From Heliocidaris erythrogramma (lineage: Eukaryota; Echinodermata; Echinoidea; Camarodonta; Echinometridae): a DNA stretch of 64,000 nucleotides. The notes beneath the pieces were generated by a model. That model ran no database searches. It was not told where the DNA came from and was given only the letters and a program-made list of their open reading frames with translations. A program made the position numbers and the translations under genes. Position 1 is the stretch's first letter, and the number at the start of each line of letters is the position of its first letter. This document shows positions 31,400 to 42,632 of this stretch, one piece after another. The DNA lies in assembly GCA_025617745.1 (NCBI GenBank), contig CM046853.1, positions 48,290,934 through 48,354,933 of the forward strand, given 5' to 3'.

Positions 31400-31640
31400 T
31401 GGTGTACCCCTCTCTCTCTCTCTTTCCCTCTCTCTCTATCTTTCTTTATCCCTTCCTCTCTGTCTTCAAATCTCTCTCTCCACTCTCTCCCTCCTTGTCT
31501 CTCTATCCAGCTTTCTTCTCCCTTTCTCCTTCTGCCCCCCCCCCTCTCTCTTCTCTCCCTCTCTCTATCTGTTTTCGCTTTCTCCTTCCATCCCCTCCCT
31601 CGCCCCTCTCTTCATACATCTTTCCTCATCTCCCTTTTTT
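31400..31640. repeat. polypyrimidine tract
   Basis: About 240 bp of C/T-rich DNA with a C run at about 31534-31544; low-complexity frames only. Confidence 0.9.
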
Positions 31641-31644
31641 AGAA

Positions 31645-32460
31645 ATGATACATCTATCCAACTCATTTAAAACTTACAAAAGTGGATGAGCAACAAAGAG
31701 GCAATGATCGTATATCTAAATGAGATGTGAACATATTATGACGTCATATAGAGTTCAAATCAAGAACGAAAGGTAAATCATTGCTATTTGACATATGGGC
31801 GCTATGAATCATATTTGTCTACGTTTAGCTTTCATTTTTGCCTCCTTTCTTATTTATCGTAAAATCCAAAGACGTGTTTTTTGGGCCAGTATCGATTATA
31901 TTTTTCTTCCATATTCAAAATAAATTTCAGACACAGTCTATATTCTGTCGCCATGTAGATTAAAAATGTTTAATTATTCCAGACGCACATCCATAAAAAG
32001 TTGCATTGAGCATGTTTTGGAAACAGCTCTTCCCGAAGGAGTGTGAAACCATGACGGTCCCTGCGTGGTAATAGGGATGTGAGGTGGGGTAGAATGTGTC
32101 GCCTTATAATGGTCTCTATTGATGATCCTTCATGGAATGTCGGACGTCAGACTTGGAAGTCGAGATTTTGAGAACCTTTTAGGGATTACCGTCTGATTGG
32201 CGGAAATCTCGGTGCGAGGTAGGGAGGAGAGAGAGATTAGTTTTCCCGCTCATCCACCCCGGAGGAGTCGCATATTAATATATGTTTTACGTGTTGACGC
32301 TTCCAAGAAGTAGCTTTGCACCTGGACTTCTTTTTTTTTTAATCAGATGAGAGCGCCTCGGAAGCTCAACTCAGTCGATAAATTTATGAACATGTATCAG
32401 GCAATATTGAACTGACGAAACTTTTTGCACCCTCAAATTTCCAAGCGAATGAAAACACGC
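31645..32460. other. intergenic, no gene seen
   Basis: Moderately complex unique-looking sequence, with TGACGTCA at about 31740. No coding signal. Confidence 0.45.
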
Positions 32461-32461
32461 G

Positions 32462-32783
32462 TTAAAGATAAAGTTGTGTTCTGGCTATGCGAATATATTG
32501 ATAACGAAACAGTTTCTAAGCAGTGAGAAAAGTTTGATCATGTCTACATAAGAATTGGTGTATACTGTGGGCTTTTAGAATCACCAAAATGATCAGAAAC
32601 TGAAGCAATCTCGCTAAAACACAGAAACTTCAGCCATTTCTCGTGATATTTGAAATACAAATATAAGGGCATTTGAGGAACAATCCCTTTTCTACTTTGA
32701 TGTTCTTCCAAACTGACATAAACGGAATGAGAAAGCTCACAAATTAGTTTTCACTTTTCCCAGAACTCAACTTTTTCTATAAA
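32462..32783. mobile_element. TTAA-type MITE family F, copy 1
   Basis: Left end TTAAAGATAAAGTTGTGTTCTGG; right end CAGAACTCAACTTTTTCTATAAA, its diverged inverse. Internal landmarks GAATTGGTGTATACTGTGGG, AAACTTCAGCCATTTC and GAGAAAGCTCACAAATTA are shared in order with the copy at 53637-54002. Confidence 0.75.
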
Positions 32784-33693
32784 CATGAAAAGGGCGCCGC
32801 CATAAATGTTTAAAAAACAGATGCATGATGTAAGCTCATCTTCTTTGACTTGGGGGTACGAGAATATGATTGTTTCATAACATTGCCTCAGAGCCAGACT
32901 GAATCACGCCCATTTTGCCATACAAACTTTTGGAATGCAGTACATTATTAAACACTTCTATATATACATGGTTTAATTCAGAATGTACACACGTGCCCCC
33001 TGCACTACTCAAACAATTCTCTATCATCTGCCTTGCACGCTAAGAGAGAGAGAGAGAGAGTAGTCCCCAGAATAATTCCAGGTTTGCAGTCTCTCGGGGA
33101 TACTGGGAATGCCACCCGCCTTTCACATAGTCACGTTATTTTACACGAGTGGGACTAAGGGGTATCAGGAGATAATGATTGTGAACAACTGGCTCTAAAA
33201 TTATCCAATCAAAAAATGCAACACTTCTTCGGCTAAATTTAATGACGAGCAGGGCTCTGACCTTTCACGAAGACCTTTTTTTCTTCATGATTGCATCTAA
33301 CAGACACGGATTAGCATTGGCATGTTTAGCATTTACAAAAATAAAACTGTCATCTTGTTGAGTTTTCTATTAGGCATTGAAAATTCATTTCGGGCACCCA
33401 GATCGTAGTAATTCTATTTTAATAGATTTTTTTTGTTAAGCCTTGTCTGTTTGAATTAAACTTCAAATAGACTAAGGTTTTTTAAAAAGATTTCCATCTT
33501 CATCATCTTGATAAGTTTTAAGATGAGCCCTGGAAAGGGCGTGGAAGACTACATTGACATCTATTTTGCACACAATTCTGTTTCTGTAAACTTTTTAAAC
33601 TAAGATAAGACTTTGAAAGTCATGAAACTGTCTGCCGTGATGAGCATCAGGGGAAAAAGAACGTTTTGATCCCCTCTCCGTTCAAAACAGGGG
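32784..33693. other. intergenic with short GA microsatellite
   Basis: (GA)n at about 33042-33060. No gene recognised. Confidence 0.5.
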
Positions 33694-33938
33694 TTAAAGA
33701 TAATATTGCTGAAAAAAATCAGATAGAGTGAAGAGCACTGCACATATGGGACAGCACGCACCTGTGACATGAAAATTTGGTCAATTTCAGCTATTCCTGG
33801 ACATATTTCGAATGCGAGGGCGTTTCAAGAGAAATCTTTTACATGTGACACAGCTACCATCATACTCTTTAACAAAGGATAAAATGTATGAGAAAGCTCA
33901 CAAAATATTTGTCACAGGGAACTCAGCCTTCTCTTGAA
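33694..33938. mobile_element. TTAA-type MITE family F, copy 2 (shortened)
   Basis: Left end GGTTAAAGATAA; right end GGGAACTCAGCCTTCTCTTGAA. Shared landmarks include GAGCACTGCACATATGGGAC, ATTTCGAATGCGAGGGCGTT and GAGAAAGCTCACAAA. Internal sequence is shortened to 245 bp. Confidence 0.65.
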
Positions 33939-34065
33939 ACGAGCAACATTCAGTGTCTTAATATCTTCTTTATACATGACATATTCATTGCAGTTTGAAA
34001 GATATAAGGTCCATTGTTTTTATCCTTCCACAAATAATATTTACCTCATAATCTGCTCTTGTGCA

Positions 34066-34150
34066 GTGGCGGACTGGTTTTCGGGAAGTTTGGGAGGTTT
34101 TCCTGGAGGGTCCGTCAGGGGGTCGATTTTTCATTTCAAGAGCTGCCCCT
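34066..34150 (+). mobile_element. left end of a CAGTGGCG-type MITE
   Basis: CAGTGGCGGACTGG followed by G-rich DNA resembles the starts of the hAT-like elements at 15142 and 62004. I could not find its right end. Confidence 0.35.
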
Positions 34151-35470
34151 GCCTTTGTGTACCTCATTCAGATTAAAACATGACTTTCATTTGGATGGAT
34201 AAAGAGAAGGAAAAAAATAGATTGAAGGTTTACGAGATGAAAATAACACACAACCAAGAAGCACATCATTTGGGGACTTTTAATCTAAGACGATTAATGA
34301 TGTCTTAAAACTGACCTAATTGAATGAAAAGAGAAGAAGATTCCAAAAGTAACATTTCCTTTTGACATGGGCAAAGATTCGATTATCCAACTCCACCTCT
34401 ATTAGTCTTTGCCTAATTCTGACGCGTTACAGCGTATATAATTCGCTTATTCCACAGATAAAGGGTTATTGCATCATTGCGATAAGCTCATACAGTAGTA
34501 TTTTACCAAACTTGTTACTGACATGATATTTAAGCCTATATCGTTCTAATTTTTACCAGAAGCAGATGTATAAAATGACTTTGTAATTGGATTTTTGGTA
34601 GCCATTCGATAATGACTTCTTTTTATAATTATATAGAGACCCATGCTTTTAAGAAATCAGTGTAATCACTTGCAAAAAATAGAGATCGTATCATTCGTCT
34701 CACCCATAAAAAACAAGGAGGAAGGAGAGATGTAAGAAAATGGGGAAAGGAAAACCGCCAAGCCGGCGTCATTTCCTACTTTCATTGTTATTCAATACGC
34801 CCCGATGACGTCATTACGAGGTACCTCTGATATTTGCTCGATTCGGGTAAAATTCGCACTACCCTGGGAGGGTTAGGATTACGTTTTACCTCGCTGAACA
34901 GAGTGACAAAAATCGTGAGAGCAAGAAGAGAGATAAATTGAAATGGAGCGTGAGCAATCATCTGTTAGGGGAAGGTTGTTTAACTCAGCCCTGGTTCTAC
35001 ACCCCATACGAAATATCAATATGAAGCGCTTCCTCAGATATTTGGCATTCTTCATCAATGTACGCATTATTATAATGGTGGTAAAATGTACATCCATTTT
35101 GAAGTTTTTAGGGAAACGATAGAATTAACGAGAAGCAGATGTAATCATTTGCTATGAAATTATCATTTCCCTGTTATTTGAACTTGACTTAAGTCGGGTA
35201 GTAATGTCTATGACCAATAGAATCTTCAGCAACCAGTTATAGGGGTGCAAGGGGATTGTTTAATAACAGGGGACTTGATATAAGCCGATCTCATTATTGA
35301 CTAGTCGCAGTCACTTTGCAGAGGCGCAAAAACAGGTCATGCTTGTCTATTCTGAATGGGAGGACATAATAGCATGAAGGTGGTGAAAAATAAACCGAAA
35401 TCCTACATTTCTTCAGAAAAATGAATATTCTGTTAATGCTTGGCAACGAAGGAGTTTTCCATGCATTATA
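34151..35470. other. intergenic, no gene seen
   Basis: Contains a CRE-like TGACGTCATTACG at about 34806. No coding signal recognised. Confidence 0.45.
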
Positions 35471-35474
35471 TAGA

Positions 35475-35614
35475 ATGATAAAAGGGAAAATAAATCAGCT
35501 TGTTTTTTCGTTTTACATATTATTGGAAATTATCCTATGTTCCTATGATAAAAGGGAAAATAAATCAGCTTGTTTTTTCTTTTTACATATTATTGGAAAT
35601 TATCCTATTTTCCA
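35475..35614. repeat. 70-bp tandem duplication
   Basis: Two units, 35475-35544 and 35545-35614, beginning ATGATAAAAGGGAAAATAAA and differing at about three positions. The 119-codon frame across them (35421-35780) is open only because the unit lacks stops in that frame. Confidence 0.9.
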
Positions 35615-38255
35615 CATAATGATCAAAACACGACACTCTTATCTGTACCTTCCCGTTTATTTTATATTTGAAAAGCAACTCCGTCCTACCACGTCCACCA
35701 TAAACCTTGTAAAAGATTACACAACTATTATGCTAAAAAGGTGCTATCAACCGTTTTATACTAGACGTTACACTCGATAACAATCTATTTCTTTCCTCTG
35801 CAAAAATCATATTCAGATGCTATTCATTAAGGTTGGTGTTTTGCTGCATGATGCCTCAATATACAGGACGTCTTGTCAATTTACTGCCAGACATCTAGCC
35901 CAAAAGACAAGCTGTGAATTATCGACAGGCCGACATCAAGAGAGAAATCAATATAAAGTTTACCAGACCACAACGCCAGGAAATATGCACTTTTCACCTC
36001 ATATACCTGGCAGGAATTTGCCGCGTGAAGGGGCACCTAGGAGAAAGAATATAAACAACAAAATATTAGGTCCAATATAGTTCAACCGAAATGATGATTA
36101 AGGCGAAATGTCATGCAAAATTGGCTGGCAGCATATCTTTAGCTCTTTTTATCCGCACTCTTAAATCACTTTTTAGGGAGAAGGGGGGGGGGGACCTAAG
36201 CTCGGCTAAAGAGGCTCGCATTCCATTCCATACACTCAGTCATTTTACCCACCATGGCTGTCCTGGGTTTACATAGAAATATTGACAGTAATGATAATAA
36301 TGAAAATAATGATAATAATGATAATAGTAATAATCATGATAATGTACTTCGATGTTGCAAGTTTCACCCCCCCCCCCCCCTCTCCTTTATAATTTATACG
36401 ATTATTTAAAATCTAAACCCAAAGCTGTGATATTAAGCCTGTCTGTAAAGTTATATATCACCAATCATTATCTCAGCATATGTAAGACTTCTACGTTACA
36501 CACATGAGAAAATCTTCACAAATTACATTGGTATGCTTGACCGTTGTTCTTAGATCTAAACGATGGCCCATGCTCTAAAATTGTTAAGGTATTTCTTTGG
36601 TCTGAACTATTCACCTGAAGTTCTTCCAATGGGGGATCCCTTGAGCCCCTCTAAGAGAGAACCGTCTTGAGATTAAGGTGGATGCAACCAGATCAGTGGT
36701 GGTCTGGTCAATATACAACGCTACCAAATAGAGGAGATTGGACAAGGGAAATGGGTCATTTATAGCAGATTGACGGGATAGCAGCTACCGACAGGAAAAA
36801 AATAAGTGGGGCAGGTTATCGTCCGCAGATAACGCAAGGAGTTTATGAACTCAACAGAAAAGATGATGGCAATTAATGTTAGAGACATTTCCTCTTTTTA
36901 ATTCTCTCTCTCTCTCTCTCCATCCCTCTCTCACTCCACCTATATTTCCATTTATTTTACTGTTTAGGCTGTCTAACGGACAAGAATAAAATGTAATTTC
37001 TGTTAATTTATAACCGCATTGATTTCGTTATAAATTAATTTAAGTCCAATACTAATCTATATTATACTTCTTTACACGATGGATTTTTTTTTATATAACT
37101 CTACTGCAATATCAATTAATCAATGGTTGTATATATTTCGGAATTTAAATTTCAAACTATGATAATACACTAAACGTTTGTTTGCATATTTTAGCCCTTT
37201 AGAATCTGAGTTTGGTTCTGAACGCTGTTGGTCTTCCCTGTGAATTTCCGCATCAAAGTGTCTTGTCAGGATTTGCCAAGTTGTAAAACTTTCTTGAATA
37301 TTTGCTATCCCTACACAAGCATCTACTATTAAAAAGGTGAAATCTTCTCCTTTGATTTATTTCCATTGTAACCCGTGTTCCTGTCGTGTTAATGTCCAAT
37401 ACAAACACTCGGTTGATTGCGGTTTCTTCTAGTCTTTACTTTTTGTCAGTCCGTGGTAAATTAAACGAAGATATACCTTGAAATGCAGATTTTACGGGCA
37501 GTGAAATTTCCACTTGTGTGTTTATCATTGTGGCTTTCTCAGAGGATACCCGCGTGCGTATATGCAGATTATGACATTTCTGAAGAGAATAATTTCATCT
37601 GCATATACGCACCATCATGCTGGAAGTACTATATCCATGCGTCATCAACTAATGCGAAACCAATTTTCAAAAAACATTGGGATAAAGAGATAATAAGTTC
37701 GATGACTACACTGCGTATCAAACAAAAGTAAACCCAACTGCCGTAGGAGCGAATTGTGACGCAATGAACGTGGAAACCTTCTGCGTCATGTTTTTAAGGC
37801 TTTTGCGCTCCTTACGACCTCACTTCTACTAGGTTTAGGAAGAAATTGCAACTATATAGGACACGAAGTTTTATAAGTGTAGATTTTTATTTGTTAAGGT
37901 CCTGAATGGTCAGGTGTCGGAGGAAAGAAGACTTATGTAAATCTACCCGAGACAGGTTTCTTCTTCTCTCGTATGTCATCCACATCAGTCAAAATTGGCA
38001 GTTACTGAGGTAGGTGGCCATGCAGGTCTGGGTTGTCTACCTCTGTGAGTGGGCATGGGGTCTCATCACAGGACACTCATTGATAACATGTAAAAGGGCT
38101 TGTACTTGTCCACATGGGCAGAGGTCAGAGTCTGTGATTCCCCATCTTTTCATGGTTGCTGCATATCGGCCTTCTGTTTGCGGACGTTATGGAGTGGGCG
38201 GACTGTATTCAGTGCACGTGTCACTAGCGCACAAATCAGTCTCTGGTAGGTTTGC
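35615..38255. other. intergenic with homopolymers, no gene seen
   Basis: A G run at about 36186-36194, ATAATG-type repeats at about 36290-36345, a C run at about 36368-36380 and (CT)n at about 36903-36920. No coding signal. Confidence 0.5.
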
Positions 38256-38441
38256 GTTTACACCGGAACCTAAGGAGTCTCGGGGCGCCCCCGAACCAGT
38301 CTCAGACGACATCGCTAGGTAGTCCGAGACTGGTTTGCTCAGAAGTGGTCTCGGGTAGGTTTCGTGCGTTTATACAGGATTTGAAACCTACCCGAGACCA
38401 ATCTCGGGGCTCCCCGAGACTCCTTAGGATTCCGGTGTAAC
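38256..38441. mobile_element. 186-bp TIR element E with GTCTCGG motifs
   Basis: Inverted ends: GTTTACACCGGAACCTAAGG on the left and GTTACACCGGAATCCTAAGG read inward from the right, each followed by AGTCTCGGGG. The body contains at least eight copies of CGAGACTGGT/ACCAGTCTCGG-type words in both orientations. Ends resemble element B (TTCACACCGGG). No coding capacity; frames at 38252-38484 are by-products. Confidence 0.75.
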
Positions 38442-39690
38442 AGGGGTCCAAGTCATTGGTTACCGGAAGGTGTGGGGAGGCCACATTGTCTTCTTTTCAC
38501 GTTCCCTTTACCCTCTCCATTTTCTTCTTTTTAATTTTTTTTTCGCAATTCGATTTTGGGCACATGCCCCTGTGCCCTGCATAGCTACGCCACTATGTCC
38601 TTGTGAAGTAGGAGCCAGAACAAAATGTCTAATCAGAACTCATCTTATCCTTACAAGTGGGTTACCATGATAAATCTGTATTAGCCGCGTGTATTCCATC
38701 CAATCATTATGTTATTTTCACTGCTGATAGTTTCATTTGATGAAGAATAATGTACAATCAGAGCGCCCAGAAGGGATAATAAGATTGGCTGTCATTGTAA
38801 TATAATCGAGAGGTACGGATATGCCATATTACGTTTATGAAAAAACCTGCTCTGAAATTTTTCAGGATAAATTGGTCTTGATATATAATAAATTCGACCA
38901 CGTAAGGAAAAAACAACAAAATGTTCTCCGTGTTTTGTTGTTGTTTTTTTCTTCTAAAAAGCAACTGTCGGATGCGGTTAGTTTTGACCTGTTTCCTGTT
39001 CTGCCGAATTCATATTTTCGGTGATATTCACTTTCGATTACGTGAAAAACATCAATTTTGGCCTTATGACCTGATATAACACAGATATGCACTCAGTTCA
39101 AAGGGATATATCTCCAGCTTGACTAATACCTTAGTTTATACTATTACATTTGGCATGTAAAATCGTTGTTATAAATAATAATGAAATAATAACAGTAATA
39201 CAACAAGGTCAATATTGTGTCATAAAAACACGTATAACCCATTTGTTATTATTGCTAAGCTATTATTATAGTTATCATCTATGAAATAGAAATTTCCCAG
39301 GTACATTGAAGCTTAATGAAAACTATATATCAAATAAATTCATTTCGATTTGTGATAGTAAACCGTTTACCAGGCATATAATCAGCCGGTGTCCTTATAA
39401 TCATTGAGCCGGTTATTACATGCAAAATCAAAACAAAATTGATGATTTAACAATGTATATGCATACACACATATCGGGTCAAAAGCATTAGATGACACGT
39501 GATCTTCTTTAACCAATCGTTTTCTTGAGGATCTATTGGCATTTATTCGGATAAACATCCCTGCAGTTCATGTGCACAGCTGCCCTGTCGATTTGATTTT
39601 TCATTAACATCCACTTATGAGTATGTGGCTGTTGGAATTTACTTCTAACTATTTATTCGGGGGTAAAGAGAGCCATGTATATAGTACAGT
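38442..39690. other. intergenic; right end of a CGCCACT-type MITE
   Basis: GGGCACATGCCCCTGTGCCC then TAGCTACGCCACTATG at about 38585 resembles a hAT-like MITE right end, with no left end found. No gene seen. Confidence 0.4.
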
Positions 39691-39692
39691 AA

Positions 39693-39840
39693 TTTGTTGT
39701 TGTTGGTGTTGGTGGTGGTGGTGGTGGTGGTGGGGATTTGGGGTGTGGTTTTTGTTTTGTTTTGTTTTGTTGTTTGTTTGTTTTTATTGGGGTTTTTTGT
39801 TGTTGTTGGTTGTTGTTTTTTTGTGGGGGAGGGGGTGTTA
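39693..39840. repeat. G/T-rich tract
   Basis: (GGT)n and TTTTG/TTGT repeats over about 145 bp, abutting the SINE. Open frames here are low-complexity. Confidence 0.85.
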
Positions 39841-39844
39841 TTGC

Positions 39845-40050
39845 AAGCGCGATGGTTCGATGGTAGAGCAGTGATTTCGTATTAAACTGGGAGTAACCGG
39901 GTTGGAAATTGAATGTCCTTTGGTAAAGGCATTAATCCTAATGACCAAGTCCATAAGGGATAACTTAAAGCCGTCGGTCCCCTGGTTACTTAACTCTCAA
40001 GCATACACATGCTTTCTTAGCATTCAGGTAAAATAAACCATCAAACCATC
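39845..40050 (+). mobile_element. tRNA-derived SINE, family 3, copy 1
   Basis: A-box-like GATGGTTCGATGGTAGAGC at 39850-39869 and a degraded B box GGGTTGGAAAT. The body GCATTAATCCTAATGACCAAG, then GTCGGTCCCCTGGTTACTTA and AAGCATACACATG, leads to a tail GGTAAAATAAACCATCAAACC. The same body and tail recur at 52001-52191. Confidence 0.75.
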
Positions 40051-40970
40051 AGTTTGTTGTTGATGTTGTCGAAAATTTTCTCCTGCTGTTGATTTGGGAA
40101 TATTAAAAGATTATATACGATAAAGTTTTAAACAAACACGACAAGATGAACAAAGTGGTCATTGTTTAGCTTGTTGAAAGATGAAAGATGAAACTTGTTA
40201 CGCGTCCTTCCCCTAGTTGAAAGCTACTTCAGTGTGCAAAACACCACAAGATTCGAATAAATCGGTTGTTTACATAAAGCTTTGAAAGGATAAAACCCTG
40301 ACAGGATATGCCAAATTCCATTTCCCAAGCATGGTAGATATAAGAGCTATTCCCTGTTCGACCCTCTTTCCTTTAAGAACGAAAAAACAAAAATATCGCC
40401 GACAGAAAGTATAACTGTGGCATCGGTAATGGATAGGGACATTAAACCTACTGCTTAGAGGCTTCATATGACGCATAAAGCTCTTAAATGTGATGTTTTG
40501 AACACCGTTTTCTTTATGGCTGCCAAGTTAATAGCCAGCATTTCCTCAAACGATGTTATGACATATTTCTCTTCCTAGCTGACATCATACAGGACCTGCG
40601 GTACGCCATATATATTGTTATTTATAAGAAGGCGAAGTCTTGAACAGAGTTTTTTTTTTGGGGGGGGGGAATACTAGCGCATTCCTTGTACAGAAAATAC
40701 ATGCCTATCTACATGCAAAGTAAAAAACGAAAAGAAACGTTAAAACAACGAAAAAAAAAAGAAAATGATTATGTGTGATCGTTAACCGTGAATAACGATT
40801 TAGATATACCTAATTTCTCTCTCTCTCTCTTTCATTTTATTACCTGTAGACATTTTCTGAATTATATACATAATAATTAGATCATAATTATTTATATTTG
40901 CATACTTTATCATGTTTATATCTTTATTGCGGATAATGTTATGAGGAAAGGCTATTTCTAAACCTTACTG
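40051..40970. other. intergenic, no gene seen
   Basis: A T/G homopolymer junction lies at about 40651-40669. No coding signal. Confidence 0.5.
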
Positions 40971-40974
40971 TACC

Positions 40975-41240
40975 TACCTCCCCCTCCCTCTATCTTACTT
41001 TATCCTTCCCTCTCGACTCTCTCTGTCTGTCTCTCTCTCCCCTCTCTCCCTCTCTCTCTCTCTCTCTCTTTGTTTCTGTCCATTTTTATTTCTTTCCCTT
41101 TTTCACAAACGCGAGCGCGCACACTCACACACACACATACACACACACGTTTCATTCCCTCTCCCTTTCTCTCTCTCTCTCTCACGATTTATCGCCCTCT
41201 CTCTCTTTCTCTCTCTTTCTCTCTTCCTTATTACCCTTAT
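40975..41240. repeat. polypyrimidine and (CA)n tract
   Basis: C/T-rich DNA with (CT)n and a (CA)n-like block at about 41119-41148; low-complexity frames only. Confidence 0.9.
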
Positions 41241-42160
41241 CCTCTCATTTCAGTATCTATCCGTCTGTCTGTCCCAGGCCTCTGTCGGTATAATGATTTC
41301 TTCATTCCCCCTCTCCAATATACCCATCAACAAACAAGGCGAGTCGTGAAGGCATTCGATACAAGATGGAGATCCAATGTTCCTCTAATTTTCTTCGCGG
41401 TCGTATCTTTCACTAGGCTACTTTAAAATTGCCCGAGTGCGTTTTTTGCACCGACAGTTAAGATGTTTACACACGAAGCAGATGGGCCGTGAATGACATT
41501 AAAGCATGGGAACTGTCACTGTTACAGTCTCCTTTTGCGAAGAGTTATGGAAGGGGCATACAAGTATTTTTTTGTCAACAGGGGCAATGAGCACAAACTA
41601 TATCCAGTATCAATGCAGTAATTATTCTTCTTTGACCGAATATGGTCATATCGGACATGCATTCGTTTTATATCATGAGCGAGGCATAAACAAAGCATCT
41701 AAGTCATTGATTTCGATAAATCATAGATGACAGTCCTATAAAAATGACTATTTTGGCGTCTGCGAATACACAAGATGACAATAATTATCAACAACCAGTT
41801 TTCTAATTCTAATATAGACTGCTTTTCACTTTCGCACACTCTAAAAGAGCTGCATGGATAAAATTTCCCAACATTTTTAAAGAGCAAATTGCTTCATTTC
41901 TTTTTCAGACTGGTTTGTATCAAAGGAAAAGGAGCTTGAAGACTGAAAATGACTTTCATGTATATTGACCGTGTCTGGATTACGGAGAAAACGCACGATA
42001 GGACTGTAACATACTTCTATATTCATATTATCTTAAATCATATAAGTGTTTTCAGGCTTCCACGTTCATTATAATTTAAAATTGTGATTTTATTGAAATA
42101 AAATGTGATTCGTAGATTTAGAAGCAAACAGAGATACCAAAATTTCAAAGGACCTTCTGA
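41241..42160. other. intergenic, no gene seen
   Basis: No recognised feature. Confidence 0.5.
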
Positions 42161-42164
42161 AGGA

Positions 42165-42424
42165 CCTGGGGCTGCCATATTCTCAAGCAAATTGCTTATA
42201 ATGGCAGTCCTTCTTCCACTAATGATTATATTTGATGAATTACAATAATTTGACAGTTTATCGTTTCGTGTTTGTTTATTGAAAAATGATTGTTACATAT
42301 ACTTATTTATTTATGATTCATTGTAAAAAAGTACTTTTGTATTTTATTTAATATTATGTTACCGAAAAATGTTGTACTTAAATGAATGCAGAAGAAAAAT
42401 AAATCAAATCAAATCAAATCAAAA
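42165..42424 (+). mobile_element. probable LINE 3' UTR end with (AAATC)n tail
   Basis: The AT-rich stretch ends GAATGCAGAAGAAAAATAAA then (TCAAA)n at about 42400-42423, the layout of a LINE 3' terminus. No coding remnant is visible upstream, so the call is tentative. Confidence 0.4.
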
Positions 42425-42569
42425 GATGCTAAAAATAACGAAGCAAATCGAGGATTTTGTAAAAATCACTTCCCAGAACTCAATGACAAGCAACAAAAAT
42501 AAAGGAGGGGTCCGGACCCCCTTAACATCCTCATCCCCTGTACACACATGTAGGTTATGAAAATTGACA

Positions 42570-42632
42570 TGTCCCCCCTCCCCCTCCCCCTCCCCCTCCC
42601 CCTCCCCTCCCCTCCCCTCCCCTCCCCTCCTC
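42570..42632. repeat. (CCCCTC)n C-rich array
   Basis: Repeats of CCCCCT and CCCCTC on the plus strand, a candidate i-motif, with a candidate G-quadruplex on the complementary strand. Confidence 0.9.

Noticed and set aside
35421-35780. 119-codon plus-strand frame
   Set aside because: Open because of a 70-bp tandem duplication lacking stops in that frame; no domain.
39617-39885. Trp/Gly/Val-rich 85-codon frame
   Set aside because: Translation of a G/T-rich simple repeat next to a SINE.
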